This document shows positions 17,657 through 26,786 of a stretch of 39,208 bases of DNA, in pieces. The notes under the pieces are model-generated. The model saw nothing but the letters and a program-made list of their open reading frames with translations, ran no database searches and was not told where the DNA came from. The first letter of the stretch is position 1; every line of letters begins with the position of its first letter. The position numbers and the translations under genes were made by a program. The DNA is taken from contig JAGOLX010000024.1 in the NCBI GenBank assembly GCA_017993835.1, positions 1-39,208 of the forward strand, read 5' to 3'. The DNA comes from Phycisphaerae bacterium. GTDB lineage: Bacteria; Planctomycetota; Phycisphaerae; Sedimentisphaerales; Anaerobacaceae.

Positions 17657-17685
17657 ATTATAGCGATTCGATCCGACCGATGCAA
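17657..17685 (-). promoter_or_regulatory. Near-consensus sigma70 promoter
   Basis: On the minus strand TTGCAT (17680-17685) and a perfect TATAAT (17657-17662) are 17 bases apart. This is the best promoter in the window and drives the RCC1/DUF5648 gene. Positions 17686-17805, up to the stop of the SGNH-TPR gene, hold nothing else I can recognise. Confidence 0.75.
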
Positions 17686-17805
17686 GTCGATTTCACCTGC
17701 CACGATGCAAGCTCGGATGACGCCATGCTGGCGAGGGAAGACAGAGAAAGGACCATTTGTCTCAGGAGTGATATCTTCTCGGGGGTGATTCGGTCCGCGG
17801 CACAA

Positions 17806-20124
17806 TCACGGGTGGAGACCCGATCGGAACAGGGAAGCGAGTTCCATGCACTTGGCCGCTTCGTCCTTCCTGCCGGCCTGGTCGTGGATGGCCGCCAGGA
17901 GCAGATAGGCTTCGACGAAGTCGGGTTTCAGCGTAACCGTCCTGGTCAGATGCTCGGCCGCCTTGTCCATCTGCTTGAGCCGGATGGACTGGATCCCCAG
18001 GCCGATATGAGCGAAGGGACTCTGCGGGTCCAGTTCTACAGCCCGAGCGAACCACCTCTGCGCCTCGGCGGGCTGGCCCTGCTTGGCGTAGTAGTTGCCC
18101 ATGTTGGTCACGGCCAGGACCGAATCGGGAGCGATCTCGAGCGCCCTGTCCAGGTGCTGCTTCATCACAGGCAGGTCGCCCCTCTGCAAGGCAGCAGCCG
18201 CCTGGTTCACCAGGATGTCGAGGTTCTTGCCGTCCATGCGGGCCAGCTCATCGTAGATCGCGGTAGCCTGGGCGATATTCCCCGTCTGGGCACAGGACGC
18301 GCCGAGCGACAGCAAGGCCTCTTTCCGCGTGTAGCGGTCAGGCGTTTGTTTTGAGGTGAGCACTTCGATCGCGTCGTCCCTCAGGTTGCCCTGGACGAGG
18401 ACGTGGGACAAGGCGACTCGAATCCGCATGTCGAAGGACCTCGCGTCGAGGGCCTTGCGATACAGGCCCATCGCGTCCCCTGGCCGCCCGGCTCGGATGA
18501 GGAATTGCCCATGGCGGAGAATCAGATACGTATCCAGCGGCCGCCGATGGACCGCTTCGACATAGACCGTCTCAGACTCCGTCGCGCCGCGTTCGACCCG
18601 ACGCAGGCGAACCAACTCCTCGCGAAGGCCGGCCAGTTCGGCGTCGTGGTCGAGTTGCCCCGAGAACGGCGGGATCGTCTTACGCCGGTACATCACCATC
18701 GCCAGCCGGTAGGCCTCGTGCTCGTCATACAGTAGACACTGACGGCACAGGTCGAGCAGTTCGTCCTCGGACCGCTTGGGTTCGACCAGACCCGCCTTCG
18801 GCAACATCTCACGAATCTGGCGCATCGCGGCCAGGGCCGCCAGGAAGTTGCCCTTGAAATCCAGATGGACGTGATCGACCAGGAAATCGTCGCCCAGGAG
18901 ATGATCCGCCGTCCGGGCCTCCAGGTCCGCGTCCAGGTCGAGCAGGCGAATACCCTTTGCCGACCACCGCTGCGCCGTCTCGCGAATCGCCTTCAGGATC
19001 GTGCTGTCGGCGCGAAATCGCAGCACATCGAGGTCTCTGGCCTCGATGAAGGCCTGCCGGGCTTCGTCCGTCCTGCCAAGGGCCGCGAGACACCGGCCCG
19101 TGCAGAACAGCAGGTCCGCGAACGAACCGTCGATTTGCTGTACTTTCTCATAGGCCGCCAGTGCACCTGCAAAGTCCCCCGCCTGTTCCAGCGCCCTTCC
19201 CTCCTGGAACGTCCGGTCCCACTGTGCCAGCGCGTCCGCAGACAGGCCTGCCTTGTGCTGCGAGCCGAAGGGGGCGCAGGACTGGACATTGATCGGAGCG
19301 GTGCACAGCAGGACTCCCACGCCGCAGCTCTGCGCAGTCCGGAGGATGTCGTCGAGGTTGGCCCGGAAGTGGCGATAGCAGTCCTGGAGCTTCGGGTCAT
19401 CGAACGCAATCCGACTGGTCAGGAAGCTCTCCATGCCCTGCCATTCGTCTTGCTCGTGGCCCCTACCCCCCCCTGCTTGACTGATGTTCTTCAGGAGCTG
19501 CCCGATCCGGGTCTCCTTCTTGGCGGTGATGCAGGCGTTAATGAACCGCCGGCTGCGGTAGAGCGACACCGGCAGGGTGGGCGGGCCGTAGGGACCGACC
19601 ACTTCGTTGTTGCCCATGAACACGATGAACAGGTCGGGCTCCTGCGAGACGCAGTCTCTTGCGATTCGCCGGGCGACGTGCGAGTTCATCGCGGTCACCG
19701 CCGCATTGACCACTTCGAACGACTTGCCGCTCGCGTGCTCGTTGAGCAGAACCTCCAGTTGGCGGCAGAATCCGTAGGCCGGCTCCGGATCGCCATAGGC
19801 GGCGGAGCTTCCCAGCACAAAGATCCGGACTGTTGAATCGCTCTTGGGACCCAGCACACAGGGCTCGGGCGTCCGGGACAGCGACTTGGGGACGAAGTGC
19901 TCGCAGTAGTGCTGGTTGACCAGGTGCAGCATCTCGCCAGCGACCTGCCAGCGGATGAAGATACCCTTCGCGTGCCCATAGCCCACCAGCGACAGAACCG
20001 CCTCCACGAGCGCCAGGAACAGCACCGGGCTGACGATCATCGCCAGCAGGCGCTTCCACAGCGCCGGTTTCTTCGTCGGCGTCCCTTGCTCCTTCTTGTC
20101 GCGCGACTTGTGCTTCGTTCCCAT
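17806..20124 (-). CDS. Membrane-anchored SGNH-hydrolase-like protein with TPR repeats
   Basis: A 772-residue protein. A basic N-terminus and one hydrophobic helix (about 28-48) suggest an inner-membrane anchor with the rest in the periplasm. SGNH-like blocks are visible: VLGSSAAYGDPE with the nucleophile Ser near 104, FMGNNE near 170 (block III), and VDHVHLDFKGN near 414-424 (block V, Asp-x-x-His type). A TPR-like insert lies before block V (about 310-380), and a longer TPR array fills about 510-770. Related planctomycete proteins are common but uncharacterised; the fold family acts on esters, often acyl or acetyl groups on glycans. The gene starts 18 bases after the DUF2130 stop and is probably the last of an operon of three. 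The Shine-Dalgarno is weak. Confidence 0.82.
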   Translation of the reverse strand: MGTKHKSRDKKEQGTPTKKPALWKRLLAMIVSPVLFLALVEAVLSLVGYGHAKGIFIRWQVAGEMLHLVNQHYCEHFVPKSLSRTPEPCVLGPKSDSTVRIFVLGSSAAYGDPEPAYGFCRQLEVLLNEHASGKSFEVVNAAVTAMNSHVARRIARDCVSQEPDLFIVFMGNNEVVGPYGPPTLPVSLYRSRRFINACITAKKETRIGQLLKNISQAGGGRGHEQDEWQGMESFLTSRIAFDDPKLQDCYRHFRANLDDILRTAQSCGVGVLLCTAPINVQSCAPFGSQHKAGLSADALAQWDRTFQEGRALEQAGDFAGALAAYEKVQQIDGSFADLLFCTGRCLAALGRTDEARQAFIEARDLDVLRFRADSTILKAIRETAQRWSAKGIRLLDLDADLEARTADHLLGDDFLVDHVHLDFKGNFLAALAAMRQIREMLPKAGLVEPKRSEDELLDLCRQCLLYDEHEAYRLAMVMYRRKTIPPFSGQLDHDAELAGLREELVRLRRVERGATESETVYVEAVHRRPLDTYLILRHGQFLIRAGRPGDAMGLYRKALDARSFDMRIRVALSHVLVQGNLRDDAIEVLTSKQTPDRYTRKEALLSLGASCAQTGNIAQATAIYDELARMDGKNLDILVNQAAAALQRGDLPVMKQHLDRALEIAPDSVLAVTNMGNYYAKQGQPAEAQRWFARAVELDPQSPFAHIGLGIQSIRLKQMDKAAEHLTRTVTLKPDFVEAYLLLAAIHDQAGRKDEAAKCMELASLFRSGLHP

Positions 20125-20142
20125 ATCGATGGCCGGCCCTGA

Positions 20143-21414
20143 TTACGCGTCGGATTCCTCGGGACCAGGCAACGCCTTGCCCCCCGCTTCGAGCGACTCC
20201 AGACTCATCCCCTCAATCTGCGGGAGCGTGCTGCCGATGATGCCCTGGAGATCGCCGTAGAGGCCGGAGGTGCTCAGAAGGACGCGTTCGAGCTGCTTCT
20301 CCCGCTTCTTCCAGCACGTGTTCAGGGCCCGCTTCTCCACGTCCAACTCCTGTCTCATGGTCATGAATGCCTCGACGACGCCCGAGACGCGATTGCAGAA
20401 CTCCTGACCAATCAGATAATTGTAGACCAGCTCCATCTTCGTGTGCTGGCCGTCCAGAGCCCGTCGGCTCTTGGCGACGCCGATCAGGCCCTCGCGGAGC
20501 ATGATCGCCACCGGGTGGACGCAGGGCCAGCTCGCGACCCAGACGCCGTCCACCTGGCCGAAGTGGCGGATGTGCTCGGGCAGTTGCTCGCTGACGATGA
20601 TGGACTTGGAGGCCCCCACCATCCGCAGGTCGTCCCGCAGCTTGGGGAGCCACTCCTTGGACCAGTGCCGCGTGCGTTTGGACTCCCACAGGATCAGGCC
20701 GCAATCCGTCCCGCTGTCGTCGAAAACCCGCTGGATCACGTCGGCGCCGCGAACCCCCTTGGGCACGGGCTCAATGAAATCCATCGGGAACAGGCCCTTG
20801 AGCAGTTCCTCCAGGGCGACCTCCAGGACCTCGCCCTGTGCCTGTTGCGAACCCTGTTCGGCCTTGCGCTTGAGTTCGTCGATTTGGCGTCGAAGGCCCT
20901 CGACCTGCTGCTCCTTCTCCATGAGTCGAAGCCTGTGCTGCTCGTCGAGTTCCTTGAGGGCCTGCTCGCGGACCTTCTCCAACTGCTCGTGGGTCCGGCG
21001 GGTCACCTCCAACTCGACGGCCTCGACCCTCGCCTGGAGTTCCCGCTCCCTCTTGAGGAAACCCAGCTCCTTCTGATTGGCCTGCTGGACCTTGGCCTGC
21101 AATTCCGCGATGGCCGCAGCCTTGTCTTTCAGTTCCACGTCCCGCTCTTGCGAAACGCGTTCTCGGATCATCCGTTCGAGCGTGGGACGCTCCTGGGCCA
21201 GTTTCGACTTGACTTGTTCCTCGACCGCCTCGGCCTTCTGCTGGAGCTGCTTCTCCTGTCGGGCCAATTCGTCCTGTTGCTGCTTGAGCCGCTGGCGGAC
21301 CGGACCCAACTGAGCCTCCGCGTCGGCCAGAGCGCTTGCCTTCAGTTGGCTCGCAATCGCCTCGGTGATCTCGATCTCGGTCCGGCAATTCGGGCAGGTA
21401 ATCCGGCTGTTCAC
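20143..21414 (-). CDS. DUF2130 coiled-coil protein, possible PD-(D/E)XK nuclease
   Basis: A protein of 423 residues if translation starts at GTG 21414. That start has AAGGAGG with five-base spacing, and the product then begins directly with ITCPNCRTEIEI. The ATG at 21441 lacks such a site. A two-cysteine knuckle (CPNC) at the N-terminus is followed by a long Gln/Glu/Lys coiled coil (about 30-200). The C-terminal DUF2130 domain has EVLEVALEELL, then GADVIQRV, then LILWESKR, matching the E...D...ExK pattern of PD-(D/E)XK nucleases. I infer DNA binding or cleavage, with no known biological role. The gene lies 58 bases after DUF2961 and 18 before the SGNH-TPR gene. Confidence 0.85.
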   Translation of the reverse strand: MNSRITCPNCRTEIEITEAIASQLKASALADAEAQLGPVRQRLKQQQDELARQEKQLQQKAEAVEEQVKSKLAQERPTLERMIRERVSQERDVELKDKAAAIAELQAKVQQANQKELGFLKRERELQARVEAVELEVTRRTHEQLEKVREQALKELDEQHRLRLMEKEQQVEGLRRQIDELKRKAEQGSQQAQGEVLEVALEELLKGLFPMDFIEPVPKGVRGADVIQRVFDDSGTDCGLILWESKRTRHWSKEWLPKLRDDLRMVGASKSIIVSEQLPEHIRHFGQVDGVWVASWPCVHPVAIMLREGLIGVAKSRRALDGQHTKMELVYNYLIGQEFCNRVSGVVEAFMTMRQELDVEKRALNTCWKKREKQLERVLLSTSGLYGDLQGIIGSTLPQIEGMSLESLEAGGKALPGPEESDA

Positions 21415-21440
21415 AGGTTCCTCCTTGGTCCTTCCTGTCA

Positions 21441-21465
21441 CCCGGAACGAAGTGAAGCGTCCGGG
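21441..21465 (+). repeat. Dispersed hairpin repeat, copy 1
   Basis: CCCGGA (21441-21446) and TCCGGG (21460-21465) flank the loop ACGAAGTGAAGCG. The loop core GAACGAAGTGAAGC recurs at 30850-30862 and, diverged, on the other strand at 30921-30946. It sits in the 58-base gap between the DUF2961 and DUF2130 genes. Confidence 0.65.
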
Positions 21466-21472
21466 CTGCAGC

Positions 21473-23107
21473 TCATTCGTACAAAGTGGGCTTCACCCGC
21501 CAGTCCTCGGTCGGGACGTGGTTGTACTCCACGACGCGAGGGCGGCGCTCCCGCAGACGGACGGACTCGATGCCCAGGTAGTATCCCTCGGAAACGGGGG
21601 CCTTGCCCACGCACTCCAGACGCAGCGTGTACTTGCCCGGTTCGGGCCAGAAGTCCAGCAGGTGGTGCTCCCAACTCTTCACCTCGGGGCTGTACAGGTC
21701 CACCACGCCGCCGAGCTTCACGCCGTTGAGCGACACCTGGTACCTGCCGTAATCCGAGGCATGCGTCGTGACGAGCAGGAGCCTCAGCGGCTCTTTCTTC
21801 TGGACCTCGAACGGAATCTCAAGCCAGGCGTTCTCCTGCTGCTCGGGCTTGTACAACAGATGTCCCTCGGGATAGAAGTCGAGGTTCTGCGCGACGGCCT
21901 CGCCCTGCCCGTGGCATTGCTCCGCGACGAAGTCTTTGGCGAGAATCGTCTTACGCTCGATGCTCGGCAGCGTCCGTTCACGGGCGTGCGGCGCACGGGC
22001 CGCAAACGTAGGCGTGCCCGTCTGGTACCAGAACGCCACACTCGAATAGTCGTCCTCCCGCTCGTTCCAACTGTCGGTCTTGGCCTGAGGGTTCTCGTCG
22101 GGCGAAATCCAGCCGTAGTGCTCGAACGTCACCTTGATCGCCGTGTTGAACACGAACGGATCGGCGATGTGCCAACGGTAGGCAGAGGTGTGGCCTCCGA
22201 CGATGCCCCACTGATCGAAGTACGGGACGCCGAAGTACGGCGTGCTCGTCGTCTTGAGGCCCCAGGCCGAGAGGAAGTAGTCCTCCGTGCCGGTGCCCCA
22301 GATGGAGGGTTTCTGTTCGCCGTCGATGTAGATCTTCTCGTCGCCCTCGCCGAACCACATCGGGCTGCGGGTCCGCACGCTCAGGACCGTGCCGACGTAG
22401 TGACCCTTGCCCTTCGTGTCGAGAATGACGTAGTCCTTGCCCTTCTCGGCCGGATACTCCTGGCGATACTGAGCATAGAAGTACGGCGTGCCCTTGGGGA
22501 GCTTGTCCTTCTTGATCCAGTCGATGTTGTAGTACAGCAGACTGATCTGCTTGTCGCTCTCGTTGACGATCTCGACCCTCGCCGACTTGCGGAACGGCAT
22601 CTGCCAGAAGCAGTTGTACGAGTCCGCATCCTCCACGATCACAGGCAGGCTGACGACCGGACTGCGTTTGCCGAAGCTGTTGGCGAAGAAGTCCCCCACC
22701 GGCGCTTCGACGCCAGGGCGATCGGAGCCGTCCCAGTAGATCCGCAGGAGCATCTCCTGGTGGTTGGCGGAGCCCTTCTTGGCCCAACCCTGCGGCTCGG
22801 GCCCGAGGAATGTGATCCACATGTGCGTGATGACGCCTGGACCTTTCACATCCATGAGGATCTTGCGTTGTCCCGGCGGAACGTTGCTGTTGTCATAATT
22901 GCTGTTCGGATCGGGCACCCCGTTCGGATCGGGTTTGCCATCGGCCCCGATCTTGCGAGTCGAGGTCGCCCTCATGCTCCGCCCATCGTGAGGCTCCGCC
23001 AGATTTCCCAACAGGTCGCCCCAACAGACAGACCCGCCCAGCAACGCCAGACCGACCAACATCCAAAAACGCAAGACCCAGCCGCCCAAATGATTCCAAG
23101 ATCCCAT
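21473..23107 (-). CDS. DUF2961 / GH172-type glycoside hydrolase, exported
   Basis: A 544-residue protein of the DUF2961 family, now glycoside hydrolase family 172, whose studied members cleave or rearrange fructofuranosides and D-arabinofuranosides. Family motifs include HMWITF near 95, FGKRSPVVSLPV, FWQMPF and the diagnostic GTGTEDYF near 271-278, with the Glu expected in the active site. A hydrophobic N-terminal segment (VLRFWMLVGLALLGGSVCWG) is a signal peptide. A beta-rich C-terminal domain follows. The ATG at 23107 is preferred over one 48 bases upstream because GGAG lies eight bases before it. It is probably the first gene of a DUF2961-DUF2130-SGNH-TPR operon. The natural substrate is not determinable from sequence. 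Confidence 0.9.
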   Translation of the reverse strand: MGSWNHLGGWVLRFWMLVGLALLGGSVCWGDLLGNLAEPHDGRSMRATSTRKIGADGKPDPNGVPDPNSNYDNSNVPPGQRKILMDVKGPGVITHMWITFLGPEPQGWAKKGSANHQEMLLRIYWDGSDRPGVEAPVGDFFANSFGKRSPVVSLPVIVEDADSYNCFWQMPFRKSARVEIVNESDKQISLLYYNIDWIKKDKLPKGTPYFYAQYRQEYPAEKGKDYVILDTKGKGHYVGTVLSVRTRSPMWFGEGDEKIYIDGEQKPSIWGTGTEDYFLSAWGLKTTSTPYFGVPYFDQWGIVGGHTSAYRWHIADPFVFNTAIKVTFEHYGWISPDENPQAKTDSWNEREDDYSSVAFWYQTGTPTFAARAPHARERTLPSIERKTILAKDFVAEQCHGQGEAVAQNLDFYPEGHLLYKPEQQENAWLEIPFEVQKKEPLRLLLVTTHASDYGRYQVSLNGVKLGGVVDLYSPEVKSWEHHLLDFWPEPGKYTLRLECVGKAPVSEGYYLGIESVRLRERRPRVVEYNHVPTEDWRVKPTLYE

Positions 23108-23169
23108 CGCATCAACTCCGCTACAGCACAGTTCTTCAGTAAGTCCGTCGAACACGCATCAACACGCGA

Positions 23170-23198
23170 AGTGTACCCGCCGGCCCAATGCTCCGCAA
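23170..23198 (-). promoter_or_regulatory. Candidate promoter of the DUF2961 operon
   Basis: On the minus strand TTGCGG (23193-23198) and TACACT (23170-23175) are 17 bases apart. This gives a leader of about 56 nt to the ATG at 23107. The match is moderate. Confidence 0.45.
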
Positions 23199-23332
23199 TC
23201 CCCTCGCCGATTCCCTCCCGCTCGCTGCTTGATCGCATTCTGCGAAGCCCTCTCCCTACCCTCGGGCGCACGCGGCCCGGTGGACTTCTGCGCGTTCAAA
23301 CGATTGGCCTGGATCTGATCCCGAGTCTACCC

Positions 23333-23914
23333 CTAGTCACCACTCCCTCTTCCCGTCAAACGGTCGAGTTGGTCAACTCTGTGGAAGAGGAGGATTCGGG
23401 GATTATTGGCGAGGATGCGCGGGATATAGACCTCGTAAGCCTTGGCATTCAGGGGGTTGCTTCGTAGATCAAGCTCCTTGAGGTTGGTCGAGCCAGACAA
23501 CGGCAAAAGGGCTCATCCGGTTTTTGCGTACTTTTCATGGCGAATCATCCTACGAGTTCATAGCGGGTTTCGTGTAAGGCGTAGATCTTGAGTTTGAGAA
23601 TTGGTTCTCTCAACGGATTTGTGGGTGGATTTGGGGGATGAAGGCCTCGGCCTACCTCTAAAGTTCCAGGGACGAAGAAGGCGAGACCTCGCTGTTTTGT
23701 GGATGCATCCCGGCTTCGACAAGTCGGAATCGCTGCGGTACATATCCGCCAAAACTACCGCGGTTCTTGAGCCAAGCAAGTTGGTGAAGCTGTCTCGGAT
23801 CATCCTCGTCGACCAGACAGTCCTGCACTTGCCCCATTTCACCAGGCAATTCACATCGAGCACGGTATTGCGGAGATCAAGGACAGTAGTTTCTCTGGGC
23901 TTCCAATCAAACAC
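23333..23914 (-). pseudogene. Decayed leucine-rich-repeat protein gene
   Basis: The minus strand holds LRR-like pieces in different frames, interrupted by stops. A C-terminal piece (23333-23512) reads TNLKELDLRSNPLNAKAY followed by YIPRILANNPRILLF, the typical end of planctomycete LRR proteins. Upstream pieces include QDLRLTRNPL just before a stop at 23558, VVLADMYRSDSDLSKPG in one frame, DEDDPRQLHQLAWLKN in another, and TVLDLRNTVLDVNCLVKW near 23880. An EAFIPQIHPQIR piece near 23600-23640 looks like a second copy of the terminal motif. The frame breaks show a non-functional remnant, possibly of two LRR 3' ends. No intact start or signal peptide remains. Confidence 0.6.
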
Positions 23915-23928
23915 GCCTATTTGATTAC

Positions 23929-23946
23929 TCCACAGCGTGCTGTGGA
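23929..23946. terminator. 8-bp palindromic hairpin after polA
   Basis: TCCACAGC-GT-GCTGTGGA is a perfect 8-bp dyad about 50 bases beyond the polA stop codon. It has no T-run, so it is either a weak terminator for polA or a protein-binding palindrome. Confidence 0.4.
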
Positions 23947-23995
23947 CATCAAGTCACCCCGCCCAGCCGAACACACGACGTAGGGATCACCCTTC

Positions 23996-26752
23996 CTATT
24001 TGTCGGAGAGCCAGGAGGGTCCCCACTTGGTGTCCACCTTCAGCGGGACGTCGAAATGGAGGGCGTTGACCATCTCGCAGGCGATCCATTTGGCGTGTTG
24101 CCCGACCTCCGCGACCGGGGCTTCGAAGACCAGTTCGTCGTGGACCTGCAACAGCATCCGCAGCGGGTACCGCTCGGCCTGAATCCGGCGTTGGATTCGG
24201 ATCATGGCGACCTTGATGAGGTCCGCCGCAGAGCCCTGGATCACCGTGTTGACCGCCAGACGCTCCGCCTGGGCCCGGCGGCCCTGATTGACGCTCCTGA
24301 TATCCGTGATCGGGCGTCGCCGGCCGAGAATCGTCTCCGCATAGCCCGTCCGCTTGGCCTTGGCGATGCACTCGTCGATGAAGGCCCGGATCGAGCCGTA
24401 GCGGGCGAAATACTGGTCGATGAATTGGCGGGCCTCCGCGGTCGTCATGCCGATGTTGCGAGCCAGACCGAGAGCCCCCTGCCCGTAGATGATGCCGAAG
24501 TTCACCGTCTTGCACCGCGATCGCTGCTCGCTCGTCACCTCGTCGAGCGGGACGTTGTAGATCTGTGACGCGACGAAACGATGGATATCCTGATCGGCTG
24601 CGAAGGCCGCCCGCAGGGTTTCGTCCTTCGAGAAATGAGCCAACAGGCGCAGTTCGATCTGGCTGTAATCGGCGCTGAGGATGCAGTCGGTCCTATTCTG
24701 CGGGACGAACGCCCCACGAATCCGCCGTCCGAGCTCCGTGCGGATGGGGATGTTCTGGAGGTTGGGATTGCTGGAGGACAGCCGCCCGGTCGCGGCTACG
24801 GTCTGGTTGAATGACGTGTGGACCCGCCCGGTCCTCGGGTGGACCAGGGCGCCGAGCGCATCAACGTACGTGTTCTTGAGCTTGGCCAGAGAGCGGTATT
24901 CCAGGACCATGCCAGGGACGGGATGCTGGTCGGCGAGCTGTTCGAGGACCTCCGCATCGGTGCTGCGAGCGGCCTTGCCAATCCGCGGCGGCTGGAGCCC
25001 GAGCCGGTCGAACAGGATGTCTCCGAGCTGCTTGGGCGAATCCACGTTGAAGACCGTCCCGGCCTCGCGGTAGATCTGCTCGGCCACGTGACTCAGCGCC
25101 TGGTCCAGCTCGCCGGACATCTGACGCAGCAGACCCGTATCGACGGAAACGCCCGTGTGCTCCATCTCGGCCAGCACCTCGACGAGCGGCATCTCGACCT
25201 CGTGGAACAGCTTGTTGAGACCGGGCTCGCGTTCCAGGCGATCCTTGAGGCGCAGGTACAGTTGGTACGTGATGTCCGCGTCCTCCGCGGAGTATTCGCA
25301 GGCGGTGGCCAGGTCCACCAAGTCGAACGTGAGTTGGTTCTTGCCCTTGCCGAGCAGCGAGACCAGCGGGATGCACTCGTAATTGAGAAAGTCCAAAGCC
25401 ATGTTGTCCATCGAGTGCGACAGCCGTTCGGGGTCGAGCACGTAGGAGGCGACCATCGTATCGAAGTAGATCCCGTCCAGCGGCATTTTGGCGTTGCGCA
25501 GGACGAGCATGTCGTACTTGATGTTCTGGCCGATTTTGCGAACCGAAGGGTCCGCCAGGACCGGCCCGAGTTCCCGCCGGACTGTCTCGATATCCAGGTG
25601 CGGCGCCCCGAGCGGACCGCGGACCGCCAGGTAGAACGCCCTGCCGGGCTGCCAGCAGAAGCTCAGACCCACGAGTTCGGCCCGCATCGCGTTGACGGAG
25701 GTTGTCTCGGTATCGACCGAGATGAGTTTTTGCCCTTTGATCTGGGCCATGAAAGCCGCGAACTTCTCGGGCGTATCGACCAGCGTGTACTCGTGCGCCG
25801 CCGTGGCGGCGGACCCGCGAACGCTGAAATCCTGCTTCGGCAACGACGGCGAGGGACTGCTCGCGCCCGCAGTGACTTCGGACGCGGTCGCACTGCCCTT
25901 GCTCTCGATATCGCTCAGGAACCGACTGAAGCCGAGCCGGGCGTAGATTCCTGCGAGCCTGTCCCTGTCGGGCTGCTTGAGGGCCAGGGCTTCGTAGTCA
26001 AACTGCATCGGGACATTACAGTCGAGCGTGACGAGTCCCCGGCTCATGTACACCAGATCCTTCGAGCTGCGGAGGTTCTCGCCTCGCTTGCCTTTGATCT
26101 CGTCGGCGTGGGCGTAGAGGTTGTCGAGATCACCGTACTGGCGGATCAGGTCGCGGGCGGTCTTCTCGCCGATCAGCGGCACGCCGGGGACGTTGTCGAT
26201 CGCGTCGCCCTCCAACGCGAGGCAGTCCACGATCTGAGCGGGCGTGATCCCCATCTTCTCCTTCATCGTCTCGCTGTCGGTGATCTCGTCCTTCTTGATG
26301 TCATAGACGCGGATGCCCCCGCCGATCAGTTGCAGGATGTCCTTGTCCTTCGAGCAGATCCGCACGTCGAAGCCGTCGGCGGCCGCCTTCTTGGCCAGCG
26401 TGCCGATGATGTCGTCCGCTTCGTAGCCGTCCAGGCAAAGGACCGGAATCCGCATCGCCGCCAGGATCTCTTTGATCCGCTCGACCTGGACCGGCAACTC
26501 CTCGGGCATGGGCGGCCGGTTCGCCTTGTACTCAGCGAAGACCTTCGACCGAAACGTCGGGGCCTGGGAGTCCATGGCCACCGCGAGCAGATCGGGCTTG
26601 TTCCTGTCGAGCAACCCCAGCAGTGTGGCTGTGAAGACGTACGTCGCCTTCGTCGGCTCGCCCGACGGGCTGCTGAGCTGCTGCTTCATCGGGGCAAAAT
26701 GTGCCGCGTAAATGTGAGCGTGACCATCGATGATATACAGTGTCTTCGGCAT
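23996..26752 (-). CDS. polA: DNA polymerase I
   Basis: A full three-domain family A polymerase of 918 residues for repair and RNA-primer removal. The 5'-3' exonuclease (1 to about 290) has DGYEADDIIGT and ICSKDKDILQL. The 3'-5' proofreading domain (about 320-510) seems active, with LISVDTETTS (DxE), IGQNIKYDM and a YSAEDAD YxxxD-type motif. The polymerase domain has motif A LSADYSQIELRLL near 690, motif B RSRCKTVNFGIIYG and motif C LQVHDELVFEAP near 867. The start at 26752 (MPKTLYIIDGHAHIYAAH) matches the family N-terminus; a longer frame adds 21 unrelated residues. It follows the methyltransferase gene by 34 bases and is probably cotranscribed with it. Confidence 0.97.
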   Translation of the reverse strand: MPKTLYIIDGHAHIYAAHFAPMKQQLSSPSGEPTKATYVFTATLLGLLDRNKPDLLAVAMDSQAPTFRSKVFAEYKANRPPMPEELPVQVERIKEILAAMRIPVLCLDGYEADDIIGTLAKKAAADGFDVRICSKDKDILQLIGGGIRVYDIKKDEITDSETMKEKMGITPAQIVDCLALEGDAIDNVPGVPLIGEKTARDLIRQYGDLDNLYAHADEIKGKRGENLRSSKDLVYMSRGLVTLDCNVPMQFDYEALALKQPDRDRLAGIYARLGFSRFLSDIESKGSATASEVTAGASSPSPSLPKQDFSVRGSAATAAHEYTLVDTPEKFAAFMAQIKGQKLISVDTETTSVNAMRAELVGLSFCWQPGRAFYLAVRGPLGAPHLDIETVRRELGPVLADPSVRKIGQNIKYDMLVLRNAKMPLDGIYFDTMVASYVLDPERLSHSMDNMALDFLNYECIPLVSLLGKGKNQLTFDLVDLATACEYSAEDADITYQLYLRLKDRLEREPGLNKLFHEVEMPLVEVLAEMEHTGVSVDTGLLRQMSGELDQALSHVAEQIYREAGTVFNVDSPKQLGDILFDRLGLQPPRIGKAARSTDAEVLEQLADQHPVPGMVLEYRSLAKLKNTYVDALGALVHPRTGRVHTSFNQTVAATGRLSSSNPNLQNIPIRTELGRRIRGAFVPQNRTDCILSADYSQIELRLLAHFSKDETLRAAFAADQDIHRFVASQIYNVPLDEVTSEQRSRCKTVNFGIIYGQGALGLARNIGMTTAEARQFIDQYFARYGSIRAFIDECIAKAKRTGYAETILGRRRPITDIRSVNQGRRAQAERLAVNTVIQGSAADLIKVAMIRIQRRIQAERYPLRMLLQVHDELVFEAPVAEVGQHAKWIACEMVNALHFDVPLKVDTKWGPSWLSDK

Positions 26753-26786
26753 GATCGCCCCACTGTACGGGCAACCCACACGGCTG

